64,000 bases of DNA from Gracilibacillus timonensis (GCF_900086715.1 NZ_FLKH01000010.1:434001-498000); one strand, 5' to 3'; shown: positions 38,259 to 47,857, counted from the first letter of the stretch. Translations and numbers: made by a program. The notes: generated by a model not told the origin, from the letters alone.

Positions 38259-39698
38259 GTGATGGAAAGAATAAAAAGAGATTGGTTTTCCAATATTCGG
38301 GGGGATATTCTAGCTGGAATTGTGGTAGCCTTGGCACTAATTCCAGAAGCAATTGCCTTCTCAATCATAGCGGGAGTAGACCCTATGGTTGGGTTATATG
38401 CATCCTTTTGTATTGCTGTTATTATCGCGTTTGTAGGTGGCCGTCCTGGTATGATTTCAGCTGCAACCGGAGCAATGGCATTATTGATGGCACCCTTAGT
38501 GAAAGATTATGGTCTCCATTATTTATTGGCTGCAACCATTTTAACAGGAATTATACAACTACTATTTGGTGTCTTCAAGATTGCCAAACTGATGAAATTT
38601 ATTCCAAGAGCCGTGATGATTGGTTTTGTTAATGCCTTAGCGATCTTAATATTTATGGCTCAAGTGCCACATTTTTTAGGAATCTCCAATGCAACCTATA
38701 TTTTTGTAGCGATAACGCTGATTATTGTTTATACACTTCCGAGGTTTTTAAAGTCGATTCCAGCACCATTGATTGCAATTATCGTATTAACCACCATCGC
38801 GATTTATTCAGACATGGATTTACGAACAGTCGGCGATTTAGGTGAAATCACGAGAACACTACCGGAATTTTTATTACCGAACATACCACTTAACTGGGAG
38901 ACATTACAAATTATCTTCCCTTATTCATTAGCCTTGGCTATTGTAGGGCTGTTAGAATCTTTATTAACATCCTCCATTGTAGATGATATGACAGGAACAG
39001 AAAGCAATAAAAACAAAGAAGCCAGAGGACAAGGAATGGCAAATATTATAACCGGCTTCTTTGGCGGAATGGCTGGTTGTGCCATGATTGGCCAATCTGT
39101 CATAAACGTCAAATCAGGGGGACGAGGAAGATTATCGACACTCGTTGCTGGTGTGTTTCTTATCTTTTTGATTATTGTTCTAGGTGGTTTAGTAGTACAG
39201 ATACCAATGCCTGTTCTAGTAGGTATCATGATCATGGTATCCATCGGAACATTCGACTGGTCATCATTCAGCTATTTAAAAAATGCACCCAAAAGCGATG
39301 CAGTAGTTATGCTGGTTACCGTTGCTATTGTTGTTGCAACACATGACTTATCCAAAGGAGTGATAGCTGGGGTTATATTAAGTGCGATCTTCTTTGTTGC
39401 TAAAATATCAAAAATAAAGATTAGGAAGCAGCAAAGGGATGATGATATAATCTATCGTATAGAGGGGCAGTTATTCTTTGCGTCCACCGATAGCTTTTTA
39501 AATGATTTTGATTATAGTGTCAAAAATGCAGCCATTGTCATTGATTTCACGGATGCTCATGTCTGGGATGATTCAGCTGTAGGAGCCGTTGATAAGGTTG
39601 TGTTTAAATTTCGCGAAAATCAAAATGAGGTTACCATAGAAGGACTAAATGCCTCCAGTAAAAAGATGGTTGATAAGTTGGCAGCACATCACATATAG
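38259..39698 (+). CDS. SulP-family anion transporter with STAS domain
   Basis: 479-residue inner-membrane transporter for sulfate, bicarbonate or a similar anion. The N-terminal membrane domain (about ten or more helices, residues 18-385) starts with the family motif [35 protein letters not shown]. The C-terminal STAS domain (about 390-479) has [26 protein letters not shown] at 38259 and ATG at 38262 are both possible after AAAGGAG. A Usp gene follows 42 bases later, and the two may be co-expressed, a pairing often seen with bicarbonate-type SulP proteins. Confidence 0.9.
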   Translation: MMERIKRDWFSNIRGDILAGIVVALALIPEAIAFSIIAGVDPMVGLYASFCIAVIIAFVGGRPGMISAATGAMALLMAPLVKDYGLHYLLAATILTGIIQLLFGVFKIAKLMKFIPRAVMIGFVNALAILIFMAQVPHFLGISNATYIFVAITLIIVYTLPRFLKSIPAPLIAIIVLTTIAIYSDMDLRTVGDLGEITRTLPEFLLPNIPLNWETLQIIFPYSLALAIVGLLESLLTSSIVDDMTGTESNKNKEARGQGMANIITGFFGGMAGCAMIGQSVINVKSGGRGRLSTLVAGVFLIFLIIVLGGLVVQIPMPVLVGIMIMVSIGTFDWSSFSYLKNAPKSDAVVMLVTVAIVVATHDLSKGVIAGVILSAIFFVAKISKIKIRKQQRDDDIIYRIEGQLFFASTDSFLNDFDYSVKNAAIVIDFTDAHVWDDSAVGAVDKVVFKFRENQNEVTIEGLNASSKKMVDKLAAHHI

Positions 39699-39740
39699 TG
39701 ATCTTCATTATATAATGATTGGAAAAGGAGAGGTGTTACC

Positions 39741-40160
39741 ATGTATAAACAGATTATCCTGGCAGTTGACGGATCGGACCATTCGATACGGGCGACAGAA
39801 GAGACCGTTAAAATCGCTTCCTTGGTAAAAGACAGCCATATCGAAGTGGTATCTGTAGCGGAATTTTCAAAAGCAAAGAATGAAGTGTTACACAGTGGCG
39901 GGAAAGAAGAATTGGAAATTTCCAGACGAAAAGCACTCCTTCCTGCGACAGAACTATTGGACGCGCATCACTTATCTTATGAAATTAAAATCCTACATGG
40001 CGAACCCGGTCCCACCATTGTGGAATACACCAATAAAGGAGATTATGAATTATTGGTGATAGGCAGCCGCGGCCTTAATGCATTTCAGGAAATGGTGTTA
40101 GGTAGCGTCAGCCATAAAGTAGTGAAAAGAGTGGATTGTCCCGTCCTTATTGTCAAATAA
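39741..40160 (+). CDS. Universal stress protein (UspA family)
   Basis: 139-residue single-domain Usp with the nucleotide-binding Asp in ILAVDGSDHS and the ATP-type G-x2-G-x9-G-S motif (GSRGLNAFQEMVLGSVSHKV). It probably binds ATP and modulates the SulP transporter encoded just upstream (inference from position). AAAGGAGAGG precedes the ATG. Confidence 0.9.
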   Translation: MYKQIILAVDGSDHSIRATEETVKIASLVKDSHIEVVSVAEFSKAKNEVLHSGGKEELEISRRKALLPATELLDAHHLSYEIKILHGEPGPTIVEYTNKGDYELLVIGSRGLNAFQEMVLGSVSHKVVKRVDCPVLIVK

Positions 40161-40210
40161 TTAGGATTTCCAGCAGTAGAGCGTTCCAGGGATGATTAGA
40201 TTAGTGAGAT

Positions 40211-40460
40211 TTTCGCACCCGTTGTTCCATGATTTGCTCTCCTCAGTCCGTAAGAACAGGTTCTTACGGACTAAAATTTGCGATTGGTCATTTTTTTGTC
40301 TGTTAGATTCATTCTTATGGACTCAGGAATGAGATTTTCTCTCTACAGTCCGCGAGATTCGTTCTTATGGACTGTAGAACGGGATTTGTTCTCCACAGTC
40401 CACGAGATGCATTCTTACGGAAAGAAATTTGCGATTGGCCGTTTTTTTGTCTGTTATTCG
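40211..40460. repeat. Four-unit 50-base tandem repeat after the usp gene
   Basis: TTCTTAYGGACT-like cores begin at 40261, 40312, 40362 and 40412, spacing 51, 50 and 50. The units alternate in the order X-Y-Y-X: the first and last carry AAATTTGCGATTGG followed by a T run and GTCTGTTA (40274 and 40425), and the middle two carry a CAGTCCRCGAGAT block. A 13-bp perfect inverted repeat AGTCCGTAAGAAC/GTTCTTACGGACT (40245-40272) opens the array. No coding frame is convincing here. Confidence 0.7.
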
Positions 40461-40527
40461 TGGATCTCCTGGCAGTTTGCAGTGGGATTTACGCACGGTT
40501 ACGCAGTGATAAATGAGCGTGAATAAA

Positions 40528-40564
40528 TGCCATACCCTGCATCAATATGTATAAGGGTATGGCA
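40528..40564 (-). terminator. Hairpin after the HAD phosphatase gene
   Basis: TGCCATACCCT (40528-40538) pairs with AGGGTATGGCA (40554-40564), followed on the minus strand by TTTATT. Confidence 0.65.
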
Positions 40565-40568
40565 AGTT

Positions 40569-41465
40569 TTATTCTCGTACAGTATTGACTCCTTGTCCTT
40601 TTTCCGTGCCATGCAACAACTGCTGCAAATAATGATAGACGCCCTCTTCATCATTTGTGGCGGTTGTTATCTCTTTGGAAATCCGTTTTATTTCCTCGGT
40701 GGCATTCTTCATCGCTACTGGATGGCCGACATAATGCATCATCGGAATATCATTATTACTATCTCCCATGGCTAAGGTGTGTTCCGGACTTATTTGGTAA
40801 TGCTCCAATAGTACCTGTACCCCTGTCGCCTTATTAATTCCTTCAGCCATCACTTCCACGTTATGTGGCGAAGAAGAAGAGGTAGTGAAATCGGCAGTTT
40901 GCTTTAATTGCTGTAATCTTTGGATCCATGCCTGCATTTTCTCCTGTTCATTGGTAAAACAATATAATTTTGCTACCTTATAAGGCGGATAGGTTTCCGG
41001 CCAGTTGATATCGCCAGCCATTGCCGCTTCTCGATCAAGCCATTCATGAATACCAACTTCTTCCGGTTTGTCCCGATCAATCATCTGCTTCATAAAGGCA
41101 TAGTCTTCTTGCAATGTCCAACGATGATGATCATTCGGGTGAACCTCATAATAAATCTGATCCTCTCGTGCTAATTCGATCACATCCTCGACAATCGCAC
41201 GGTCTAGTTCGTATTCTGCCACCTTTTCTTTGCTAATATAACTAATCATCCCATTCGACGTAACGAAGCCATCCAGTTCAATATCTGCTGGTGCGGCATC
41301 ATATAATTCTTTCAGGGAGCGGCCGGTAACAATAAACACCCGTACCCCTTGTTGTCTCCATGCTTGAATCATGCGCAAAGTCTGATCAGAAATCGTATTA
41401 TCATGTCGTAAGATGGTCCCATCCATATCTAAACAAATGGCTCGTAGTTTATCGATCATTTTCAT
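40569..41465 (-). CDS. Cof-type HAD-IIB sugar/nucleotide phosphatase
   Basis: 298-residue haloacid-dehalogenase phosphatase. Motif I is CLDMDGTIL with the nucleophile Asp, motif II is VFIVTGRS, and motif IV is GDSNNDIPMM, with a type IIB cap between. Members remove phosphate from sugar phosphates or flavin precursors. The substrate cannot be assigned. AAAGGGGG precedes the ATG at 41465. Confidence 0.9.
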   Translation of the reverse strand: MKMIDKLRAICLDMDGTILRHDNTISDQTLRMIQAWRQQGVRVFIVTGRSLKELYDAAPADIELDGFVTSNGMISYISKEKVAEYELDRAIVEDVIELAREDQIYYEVHPNDHHRWTLQEDYAFMKQMIDRDKPEEVGIHEWLDREAAMAGDINWPETYPPYKVAKLYCFTNEQEKMQAWIQRLQQLKQTADFTTSSSSPHNVEVMAEGINKATGVQVLLEHYQISPEHTLAMGDSNNDIPMMHYVGHPVAMKNATEEIKRISKEITTATNDEEGVYHYLQQLLHGTEKGQGVNTVRE

Positions 41466-41563
41466 GTTCCCCCTTTTTCGAATATCCTTTTATTATAGCA
41501 AAAAAAGAAGATGGATTATACGTAAATACAGCCCTTACGATTTTTCACGTAAAGGCTGTATGC

Positions 41564-42511
41564 TTATTTGAGTTGAATTGGCTTCAAATGTTGTTCAATT
41601 TCTTGTCGTCTATCTTCCAAAAATGGGGGCAAGGCTATACTCTCGCCGAGATGCTCCTCCGATTCATCTGTCGCAAAACCGGGTCCATCCGTTGCTAGTT
41701 CAATCAAAATCCCATTTGGTTCACGGAAATAGAGAGAATGAAAATAATAACGATCGACCAACCCTGAATTCGGCAGGCGTTCTACTCGGATTTTATCACG
41801 CCATTGTTCCAGCTCCTGTTGGTTGTCTACCCGCAAGGCAACATGGTGCACGCTGCCTCTTCCTGGTCTTTCCTTATCTGCTTTTGGATCTACCTCGACC
41901 TGAATCTCTGCACCGGTACCACCAGCCCCGACAGTATACAAGTGCAGGGAGCCTTGCTCATCTATTTTACGAAAACCGAGCAAATTCACTAGGATTGCTT
42001 CCGTCGGCGTCAAGTTTGGCACAGTAATATAAACAGGCCCTAAACCGGTGATACTGAATTCTTGCGGTACATGGCTCTTATGCCACGGTACACCTGCTGC
42101 TATCCCTTGGTTATGCTGGTCGGAAACAAATATCAATCGCTGCCCTTCATGATCCTGAAAGGGAAGCACTTTCCTGCCCCATCGCTCCGATACCCCATCA
42201 TGGATAACATCATATTGATCAAGACGTTGTTCCCAATAAGATAATGCCTCATCAGAAGGAACCCGTAATGATGTACCAGAAATACTGTTGTTCCCTGGAT
42301 ACGTATGGCCAGCGTTACTTATCTCAAAAAAAGTTAGATCAGTACCTGGTCTTCCTATCTCATCGGCATAAAACAAATGATACATACTTGGATCATCCTG
42401 ATTAACGGTTTTCTTCACCAGCCGCATTCCCAATATTTTCGTATAAAAATTGACATTCCGCTGAGCATCGGCGGTAATAGCAGACACATGATGTATACCT
42501 TTTAACTCCAT
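41564..42511 (-). CDS. Ring-cleaving dioxygenase, VOC family (MhqO-like)
   Basis: 315 residues with two glyoxalase/dioxygenase (VOC) modules. Iron ligands can be placed at His8 in GIHHVSAI, a His in GSVHHVALR and a Glu in GILIELATDGPG. It resembles the Bacillus MhqA/MhqE/MhqO group, which respond to quinones and catechol-type stress. No MhqR-type repressor lies nearby. GGAGG precedes the ATG. An imperfect hairpin (41526-41561) lies downstream, with no T run. Confidence 0.85.
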   Translation of the reverse strand: MELKGIHHVSAITADAQRNVNFYTKILGMRLVKKTVNQDDPSMYHLFYADEIGRPGTDLTFFEISNAGHTYPGNNSISGTSLRVPSDEALSYWEQRLDQYDVIHDGVSERWGRKVLPFQDHEGQRLIFVSDQHNQGIAAGVPWHKSHVPQEFSITGLGPVYITVPNLTPTEAILVNLLGFRKIDEQGSLHLYTVGAGGTGAEIQVEVDPKADKERPGRGSVHHVALRVDNQQELEQWRDKIRVERLPNSGLVDRYYFHSLYFREPNGILIELATDGPGFATDESEEHLGESIALPPFLEDRRQEIEQHLKPIQLK

Positions 42512-42614
42512 GGTGAAGCCTCCTTTCTCGTTAACGTCTATTGTATCGTTCTTTGATCATAATGGGAAGCAAGCAACTCTATGGCTGTGCAGGTGCTAGA
42601 GCATCGGGCAGTAT

Positions 42615-42722
42615 CCCAGACAGTTTCACCTTCTTTCCGGACGGTTTTGCGCGTATTCCGGACGGTTTCATCTGCTTTCCGGACGGTTTACACCCTTTTC
42701 CGGACGGTCTCGCATTATGTCA
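42615..42722 (+). repeat. 21-bp-period repeat, locus 2
   Basis: CCGG cores at 42637, 42658, 42679 and 42700, plus a decayed unit (CCAGACAGTTT) at 42616, all 21 bases apart. Units read TTCCGGACGGTTT with variable spacers. The array ends in TCTCGCATTATGTCAAC, identical to locus 1 at 16680. In both places that end faces the 3' end of a minus-strand sugar-acid pathway gene. A frame through it reads as heptapeptide PDG repeats, but no ribosome site is seen. Confidence 0.85.
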
Positions 42723-42752
42723 ACTAAATCAAGCGAGCTGTCACTCCAATGT

Positions 42753-43370
42753 CTATGATATCTGCCTCTTTAATTGCTTTGCTGCTTGAGCCACGTCAGC
42801 GTTACCAGTTATCGCACTGCCCACGATCACAATATCGGGCTGATGTGTGACAATCCCCGGTAGTGTCTTTTGATCAATACCGCCAGCCACTGCTACTTCT
42901 AAGTCTGTGCCAGCAGTTAGAGAAAACAACTTGCTGTCAAAACGCTCACTCGTTTGTTGATCTTTACCTACATGAAGACAAACCAGCTCTACTCCAAGGT
43001 GTTCAAGCTGTTTTACCCTATCTGGCGTTTGTATTTCTAATAAGTCTACCATGATGATACCGTCCATTCCTTTGGCAACCTCCAAGGTATCCTGAATCGT
43101 TTGATCTGCGGAGAACGCCATCACTGTAGTGATATCTGCACCTGCTGCAAAGGCTTGTTTTGCTTCCTGTTTACCGGCATCGCATGTCTTCATATCGGCT
43201 AAAATCGTGCGACTAGGGAACAATTCCCTTATTTCTCGAATAATAGAGACACCGTATTCCTTGATCACACCTGTGCCAATCTCAATAATATCCACTATAT
43301 CTTTCGTTGCGCCAACTATTTCTATACATCGATCACGTGAGAGACGATCTAATGCCAATTGTAATCTCAT
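42753..43370 (-). CDS. hxlA: 3-hexulose-6-phosphate synthase
   Basis: 205-residue TIM barrel of the orotidine-5'-phosphate decarboxylase superfamily. It fits 3-hexulose-6-phosphate synthase, which condenses formaldehyde with ribulose 5-phosphate. MRLQLALDRLS at the start, DIIEIGTG and the catalytic ADMKTCDAG (Asp-Lys-Asp) match that branch. The related 3-keto-L-gulonate-6-phosphate decarboxylase usually reads ADxKIADAG with a different HRxxDA strand, where this protein has LHVGKDQQ. The partner isomerase hxlB is in the same operon, which supports the call. Last gene of the nine-gene unit. Confidence 0.85.
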   Translation of the reverse strand: MRLQLALDRLSRDRCIEIVGATKDIVDIIEIGTGVIKEYGVSIIREIRELFPSRTILADMKTCDAGKQEAKQAFAAGADITTVMAFSADQTIQDTLEVAKGMDGIIMVDLLEIQTPDRVKQLEHLGVELVCLHVGKDQQTSERFDSKLFSLTAGTDLEVAVAGGIDQKTLPGIVTHQPDIVIVGSAITGNADVAQAAKQLKRQIS

Positions 43371-43382
43371 TTTGGTACCCTC

Positions 43383-44333
43383 CTAACGCTCTACTCGCTC
43401 TACTTCCCCTAGCCTTTCTTGCACGTCCTCATAGTACGGTAACCCTTCGTTGTCTCCAATAACCCCAACCACCATTGAGCCTATCGTATTAGCAAAGTGT
43501 AATGTCCGTTCTAATGACCAGTCACGCAGATAGCCATATAAAAAACCAGCATTAAAGCCGTCCCCTGCCCCCACAGTGTCTACTACTTTGGTTGCCTTCA
43601 CTGCTTCGGAATGAACGATCTTCCCTTGATAGCAGCCCACAGAGCCATGCTCTCCTTGCTTAACAGCTATGCAAGACACACCCATAGCCCTTGTCTTTTC
43701 AATAATACGTGCTGGATCTTTTTCACCAATAATAATTTCCATTTCTTCATCGCCCGCTAGCAAAATATCCACATAGGGCAGGATCTCCAACAATGTCTTC
43801 CTTGCTTCCTCTTTCGACCACATTTTCAGCCGTATATTGGGATCAAAGGAAACTTTCACACCATGCTGTTTAGCTATTTCCAATGCTCGCAACAAAACAT
43901 TCGTGTTCTGGCCACCAATCGCTGGAAATATTCCCGTTACGTGCAGTACCTTTGCCTGCTTAATATACGCTTCATTCAATCCATCTGGCGTCATCGTTAA
44001 GGTTGGTGATTTATCCCGGTAATAAAAGGTTTTGACACTGCCATCCTCCATGATTTCCTTAAAATTCAGTGAGGTTGGATATCTATCTACCAGTTTAATT
44101 TCGGTTGCGTCAATACCCTCGCCTTTAATAAAGGTGCGAATCGACTTACCGAACTCATCATTCCCTAAATGAGTGATATAGCCTGTCTCTAACCCTAATC
44201 GAGCGCAGCCAGTTACTAAGTTAAGCTCAGCACCTGCAATATGCTTATGAAATCCATTAACAAACTTCATCGGACCTGTGGCATTGGGATTAAAAACAAT
44301 CATTGCCTCTCCTATCGTGATAACATCCTTCAT
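43383..44333 (-). CDS. kdgK: 2-keto-3-deoxygluconate kinase (PfkB family)
   Basis: 316-residue ribokinase-fold kinase producing KDPG from 2-keto-3-deoxygluconate. Motifs: ITIGEAMIVFNP, IAGAELNLVTGCARLG, VSFDPNIRLKMW and the catalytic DTVGAGDGFNAGF. It is a paralogue of the kinase at 17331-18296 (same motif order, similar length) but clearly diverged. It lies 12 bases upstream of hxlA and 15 downstream of rpiA. Confidence 0.88.
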   Translation of the reverse strand: MKDVITIGEAMIVFNPNATGPMKFVNGFHKHIAGAELNLVTGCARLGLETGYITHLGNDEFGKSIRTFIKGEGIDATEIKLVDRYPTSLNFKEIMEDGSVKTFYYRDKSPTLTMTPDGLNEAYIKQAKVLHVTGIFPAIGGQNTNVLLRALEIAKQHGVKVSFDPNIRLKMWSKEEARKTLLEILPYVDILLAGDEEMEIIIGEKDPARIIEKTRAMGVSCIAVKQGEHGSVGCYQGKIVHSEAVKATKVVDTVGAGDGFNAGFLYGYLRDWSLERTLHFANTIGSMVVGVIGDNEGLPYYEDVQERLGEVERVER

Positions 44334-44348
44334 CTATGCTCCCCCTCG

Positions 44349-45032
44349 TTATTGCTTACATTTGCGGATATGCAGCTTACCATGTTCTGCAGCAATCACT
44401 TCATCGGCCATGTTCAGAAAAAGACCGGTATCCACGACCCCTGTCAATGTTTTTAATTGTTGATGCAATTCGGAAGGCTCTGTAATCTGTTCAAATGAAC
44501 AATCGATAATATAATTGCCATTATCCGAAACAAATACATGATCTCCTTGATAGCGTCTGCTTGTGCGACAGCCTAATTGTTGGATGTGCTGTTCGGTGAC
44601 TTTCCAAGCAAATGGAACCACCTCAACCGGAAGAGGAAAGGCACCTAACTGTCTCACCAGTTTGGATTGATCGACAATCACAACAAAATAATCGGCGGCA
44701 GCAGCAATTAGCTTTTCCCTTACCAAGGAACCGCCTCCTCCTTTTAACAATTGAAAATCAGAATCGACCTCATCGGCGCCATCAATGGCAATATCCACTC
44801 TTTTATATTCTGAAAAAGAAGTAAGCGGAACGCCCAGCTCGGTTGCTAATTGTTCGGATTTCTTCGAGGCTGGAATGGTTTGAATTGATAGCCCTTCCCT
44901 TTGGATACGCTCCGCCAGCGCTTCTATCATATAATTAACAGTAGATCCCGATCCAAGTCCTACAATCATGCCATCCTTTATATAATCTATGGCTGCCTCT
45001 GCAGCCGTTTGCTTATCATTTTTCACTATCAT
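44349..45032 (-). CDS. rpiA: Ribose-5-phosphate isomerase A
   Basis: 227 residues with all RpiA signatures: GLGSGSTVNYMIEAL, DIAIDGADEVD and LKGGGGSLVREK, with catalytic Asp, Glu and Lys. It interconverts ribose 5-phosphate and ribulose 5-phosphate. Many Bacilli rely on RpiB, so an RpiA placed inside a sugar-acid operon is notable. Here it would supply, or consume, the ribulose 5-phosphate used by HxlA. Confidence 0.92.
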   Translation of the reverse strand: MIVKNDKQTAAEAAIDYIKDGMIVGLGSGSTVNYMIEALAERIQREGLSIQTIPASKKSEQLATELGVPLTSFSEYKRVDIAIDGADEVDSDFQLLKGGGGSLVREKLIAAAADYFVVIVDQSKLVRQLGAFPLPVEVVPFAWKVTEQHIQQLGCRTSRRYQGDHVFVSDNGNYIIDCSFEQITEPSELHQQLKTLTGVVDTGLFLNMADEVIAAEHGKLHIRKCKQ

Positions 45033-45038
45033 TCACTC

Positions 45039-46328
45039 CTAACCAAATAATTCCGGACTAAATAATTGTGGAATGTAAAAGGCAATGTCCGGGAAAAAGG
45101 CAATAAACAAAAGGACCACCAATACAATCCCAATATAGGGGAGCACTGCCACAAAGGACCGTTCAGTTGACATATTCCCTATTTTTGCAGCAAGTAACAA
45201 ACATAACCCATATGGTGGGGTAATCAGCCCTACTGCTAAGGTCATGACTACCATTATCCCTAAATGTACGGGATCTATTCCAAATTCTAAAGCCGTCGGT
45301 AAAATAATCGGTACAAATAAAATCATCGCTGGAATCGCGTCCATGAACGTACCAATGAAAAGGAAAAAGGCAATAATAATCAAAATAAACAACCATTTTG
45401 CCCCAATATTATTTTCAAAAAAAGTCTGAGCAATAGAACCTAGCTGATAATAACTCATTAATTCACCTAACGCACTGGCAGCAGCTAAAGCAAACAAGGA
45501 TAAAGAACTCAATGCCAAGGTATCAAATAATATTTTTGGAAAATCCTTTAGCTGTAAGGTTTTATAGTAAAACATGCAAATCAGCGTGGTATAAATACAA
45601 GCCACCGCTGCTGCCTCCGTTGCGGTAAAGAGCCCGCTGATAATGCCACCAATAATAATAATTGGTGTAAGCAATGCCGGAAATGCTTCACGAAACAGCT
45701 TAAATATCGCGCTTGCTTCTACCCGTTGATCCTTCGGGTACTTTCGTTTAACGGCGACTACATAAATCAAGATCATCATCGCCAAACCGACTAAAAGCCC
45801 TGGAACGATTCCACCTAGAAACAAAGCCCCGATCGATACGTTGGATAGTCCTGCAAAGATAATCATCGGGATACTTGGTGGAATGACCACACCAACGGTA
45901 GAAGAGGCAGCGGTTACACCAACAGCCGTCTCTTTATCATAGCCTTTACGCAACATGCTTGGTATCAGGATTTTTCCAACTCCGGCTGTATCTGCTTGTG
46001 AAGCGCCAGATACACCTGCGAACATCATCGATACAAGCACATTCGCATGCGCTAGCCCGCCACGAATCGAACCAACAATCGCTAAGGCAAATTCGATCAT
46101 CTTTTCTGATATTTTACCTGAATTCATTAAATTCGCTGCCAAAATAAATAAAGGCACGGCCAATAGCACAAATGAGTCTAACCCATTCACCATTTTCATT
46201 GGTACCGTGGCTTCTGGTGTATACGGCATACCAGCTATTCCGATCAAGGCCACAATCCCAATTACAAAAGCTATCGGTACCCCAATGAACATCAATACAA
46301 GGAACAAACCAAGCAGTAAAAATCCCAT
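45039..46328 (-). CDS. TRAP transporter large membrane subunit (DctM type)
   Basis: 429 residues, about 12 transmembrane helices, beginning LLGLFLVLMFIGVPIAFVIGI with the internal family motifs GVSGASQADTAGVGKILIPSMLRKGYDKETAVGVTAASSTVGVVIPPSIPMI and GLITPPYGLCLLLA. It forms the sodium-driven translocation channel with the DctQ-like subunit, whose stop overlaps its start by one base. It probably imports a sugar acid. Confidence 0.93.
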   Translation of the reverse strand: MGFLLLGLFLVLMFIGVPIAFVIGIVALIGIAGMPYTPEATVPMKMVNGLDSFVLLAVPLFILAANLMNSGKISEKMIEFALAIVGSIRGGLAHANVLVSMMFAGVSGASQADTAGVGKILIPSMLRKGYDKETAVGVTAASSTVGVVIPPSIPMIIFAGLSNVSIGALFLGGIVPGLLVGLAMMILIYVVAVKRKYPKDQRVEASAIFKLFREAFPALLTPIIIIGGIISGLFTATEAAAVACIYTTLICMFYYKTLQLKDFPKILFDTLALSSLSLFALAAASALGELMSYYQLGSIAQTFFENNIGAKWLFILIIIAFFLFIGTFMDAIPAMILFVPIILPTALEFGIDPVHLGIMVVMTLAVGLITPPYGLCLLLAAKIGNMSTERSFVAVLPYIGIVLVVLLFIAFFPDIAFYIPQLFSPELFG

Positions 46329-46813
46329 TATTCATGCACCTCCTGCCCTCGTAGGGATTGGATATGACCAGCCATATGCACTAGCGTATAGATCAGCATC
46401 GTGCCTGCCATAATGGGAATGGCTATCCATACATAGCCCATCTTCATTTCCGGAATGGAAGACCAGGTATAACTCCAAAATTCTTGTACCACTTGAATCC
46501 CCAGTATAAAAATACATAGGTTGAACAAGACTAACACCGTATCGTTAAACAATTGAAGGTATATCTTTTTCTTCCCTTGTAGTTTTTGCACCAAAAAATC
46601 GAAGTTAAAATGTTCCCGACGATTCACCATCACTGCCGCACCCATAAACACCGCCCATATAAACGAATAATTCGCTGCTTCTTCGGTCCAAATCACCGAT
46701 ACTCCTAAATATCTGGTGATAATTTGCAGAACAATCACTCCGAAAAAGATAAAGAGAAAGGCTATGCCTATGGAAATCTGTATTTTTTCTAAGGTGCCTA
46801 CCCACTTTCTCAT
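46328..46813 (-). CDS. TRAP transporter small membrane subunit (DctQ type)
   Basis: 161 residues with four transmembrane helices and the DctQ features TEEAANYSFIWAVFMGAAVMVNRREHFNFDFL. It joins the DctM-like subunit to make the membrane part of the importer. Confidence 0.92.
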   Translation of the reverse strand: MRKWVGTLEKIQISIGIAFLFIFFGVIVLQIITRYLGVSVIWTEEAANYSFIWAVFMGAAVMVNRREHFNFDFLVQKLQGKKKIYLQLFNDTVLVLFNLCIFILGIQVVQEFWSYTWSSIPEMKMGYVWIAIPIMAGTMLIYTLVHMAGHIQSLRGQEVHE

Positions 46814-46828
46814 CCAATTACCTCCTTG

Positions 46829-47857
46829 TTATTCCTCTAATGAACGGATTTTCTGCAATAATTCTTCTACTTCAATCTCTTTGGCAAATGCCTCAATAAT
46901 TGGGGTCGCAATCTCGATAAACGGTTCACGATCAATCTCGTTTACTTCAGCCCCTTCCTCTATCGCCTTCTCTTTATATTCTTCATCCTGCTGCAAGGTC
47001 ACTTCCCGTTCGGTTTCCACAGAGGCCTCGGCCGCTTGCAGAATAATCTCCTGCTGCTTGGACGTATAGTTATCAAACTTCTCTCCATTGATCAGTAAAA
47101 ATCGTGTCGTAAAATCATGCGCCGTTTCCGTGATATATTTCCCGTTAGGCGTTGTATGGTGAGATTGCTGAACAAAAAATGGATAAGCATTCTCCGATGA
47201 ATCGACTACATCCTGTTGTAACCCTTGGTATAGTTCGCCCCAAGCAATACCAGATGGTACTACACCAAGCTCCTTCCAGAAATCAGAGATAACCCCTGAT
47301 GTTTGGGTACGTAATGATAACCCTTTCAAATCTTCTATTGATTCAATCGGTTTTTTGCCATAGTAATGCCGTACACCAGCTGACCAGTAGCCTAAGAGCT
47401 TAAACGAATTATTCGATTTATCATTAATGACTTGTGCCATCTCTTTGCCTACTTCACCATCTACAGCTGCTAACCAATGATCATACGTATTGAACAAATA
47501 TGGTGCAGAAAACAAGTCCACTTCCCGTATTCCTGTTTGCGTCATCAGACCAGGTGAGGCCACGACAACATCTGCTGCCCCTAATTGTAGCTTCTCAATT
47601 AACTCTGACTCCTCTGTCCCAATTGTACCAGCATGCACTTCTACTTCCATTTGTCCGCCTGATTTTTCTTCGACTATTTCTTTAAATTTTAACAACCCTG
47701 CCTGATAAGGATTATCTGGTGATGTCTGATTATGCGCGGCAATAATTTTTATCTTTCCTTCTTCGTTAACCTCTACTTCATCCGTATTGCATCCCGTAAA
47801 AAGTAGGGTAATAATCCCTGCCAATAGGGAAAGGAACACCATTTTATTTTTTGACAT
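46829..47857 (-). CDS. TRAP transporter substrate-binding lipoprotein (DctP type)
   Basis: 342-residue binding protein. The lipobox (LLFTGCNTD) means it is tethered in the outer membrane leaflet, as usual for Gram-positive bacteria. The family segments EDLKGLSLRTQTSGVISDFWKELGVVPSGIAWGELYQGLQQDVVDSSENAY are present, including the Arg that binds the substrate carboxylate (SLRTQ). That implies an organic or sugar acid ligand. GGGAGGT places the start at the ATG at 47857, not at the in-frame 47878. Confidence 0.93.
   Translation of the reverse strand: MSKNKMVFLSLLAGIITLLFTGCNTDEVEVNEEGKIKIIAAHNQTSPDNPYQAGLLKFKEIVEEKSGGQMEVEVHAGTIGTEESELIEKLQLGAADVVVASPGLMTQTGIREVDLFSAPYLFNTYDHWLAAVDGEVGKEMAQVINDKSNNSFKLLGYWSAGVRHYYGKKPIESIEDLKGLSLRTQTSGVISDFWKELGVVPSGIAWGELYQGLQQDVVDSSENAYPFFVQQSHHTTPNGKYITETAHDFTTRFLLINGEKFDNYTSKQQEIILQAAEASVETEREVTLQQDEEYKEKAIEEGAEVNEIDREPFIEIATPIIEAFAKEIEVEELLQKIRSLEE

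Noticed and set aside
42541-42789. 82-codon frame with FPDGF-type heptapeptide repeats
   Set aside because: It is the translation of the 21-base repeat array, has no ribosome site, and the same array at 16.6 kb reads differently.
42753-43370. 3-keto-L-gulonate-6-phosphate decarboxylase (UlaD-type) identity
   Set aside because: The DMKTCDAG motif and HVGKDQQ strand fit hexulose-phosphate synthase better, and the partner isomerase hxlB is in the operon; still open to assay.
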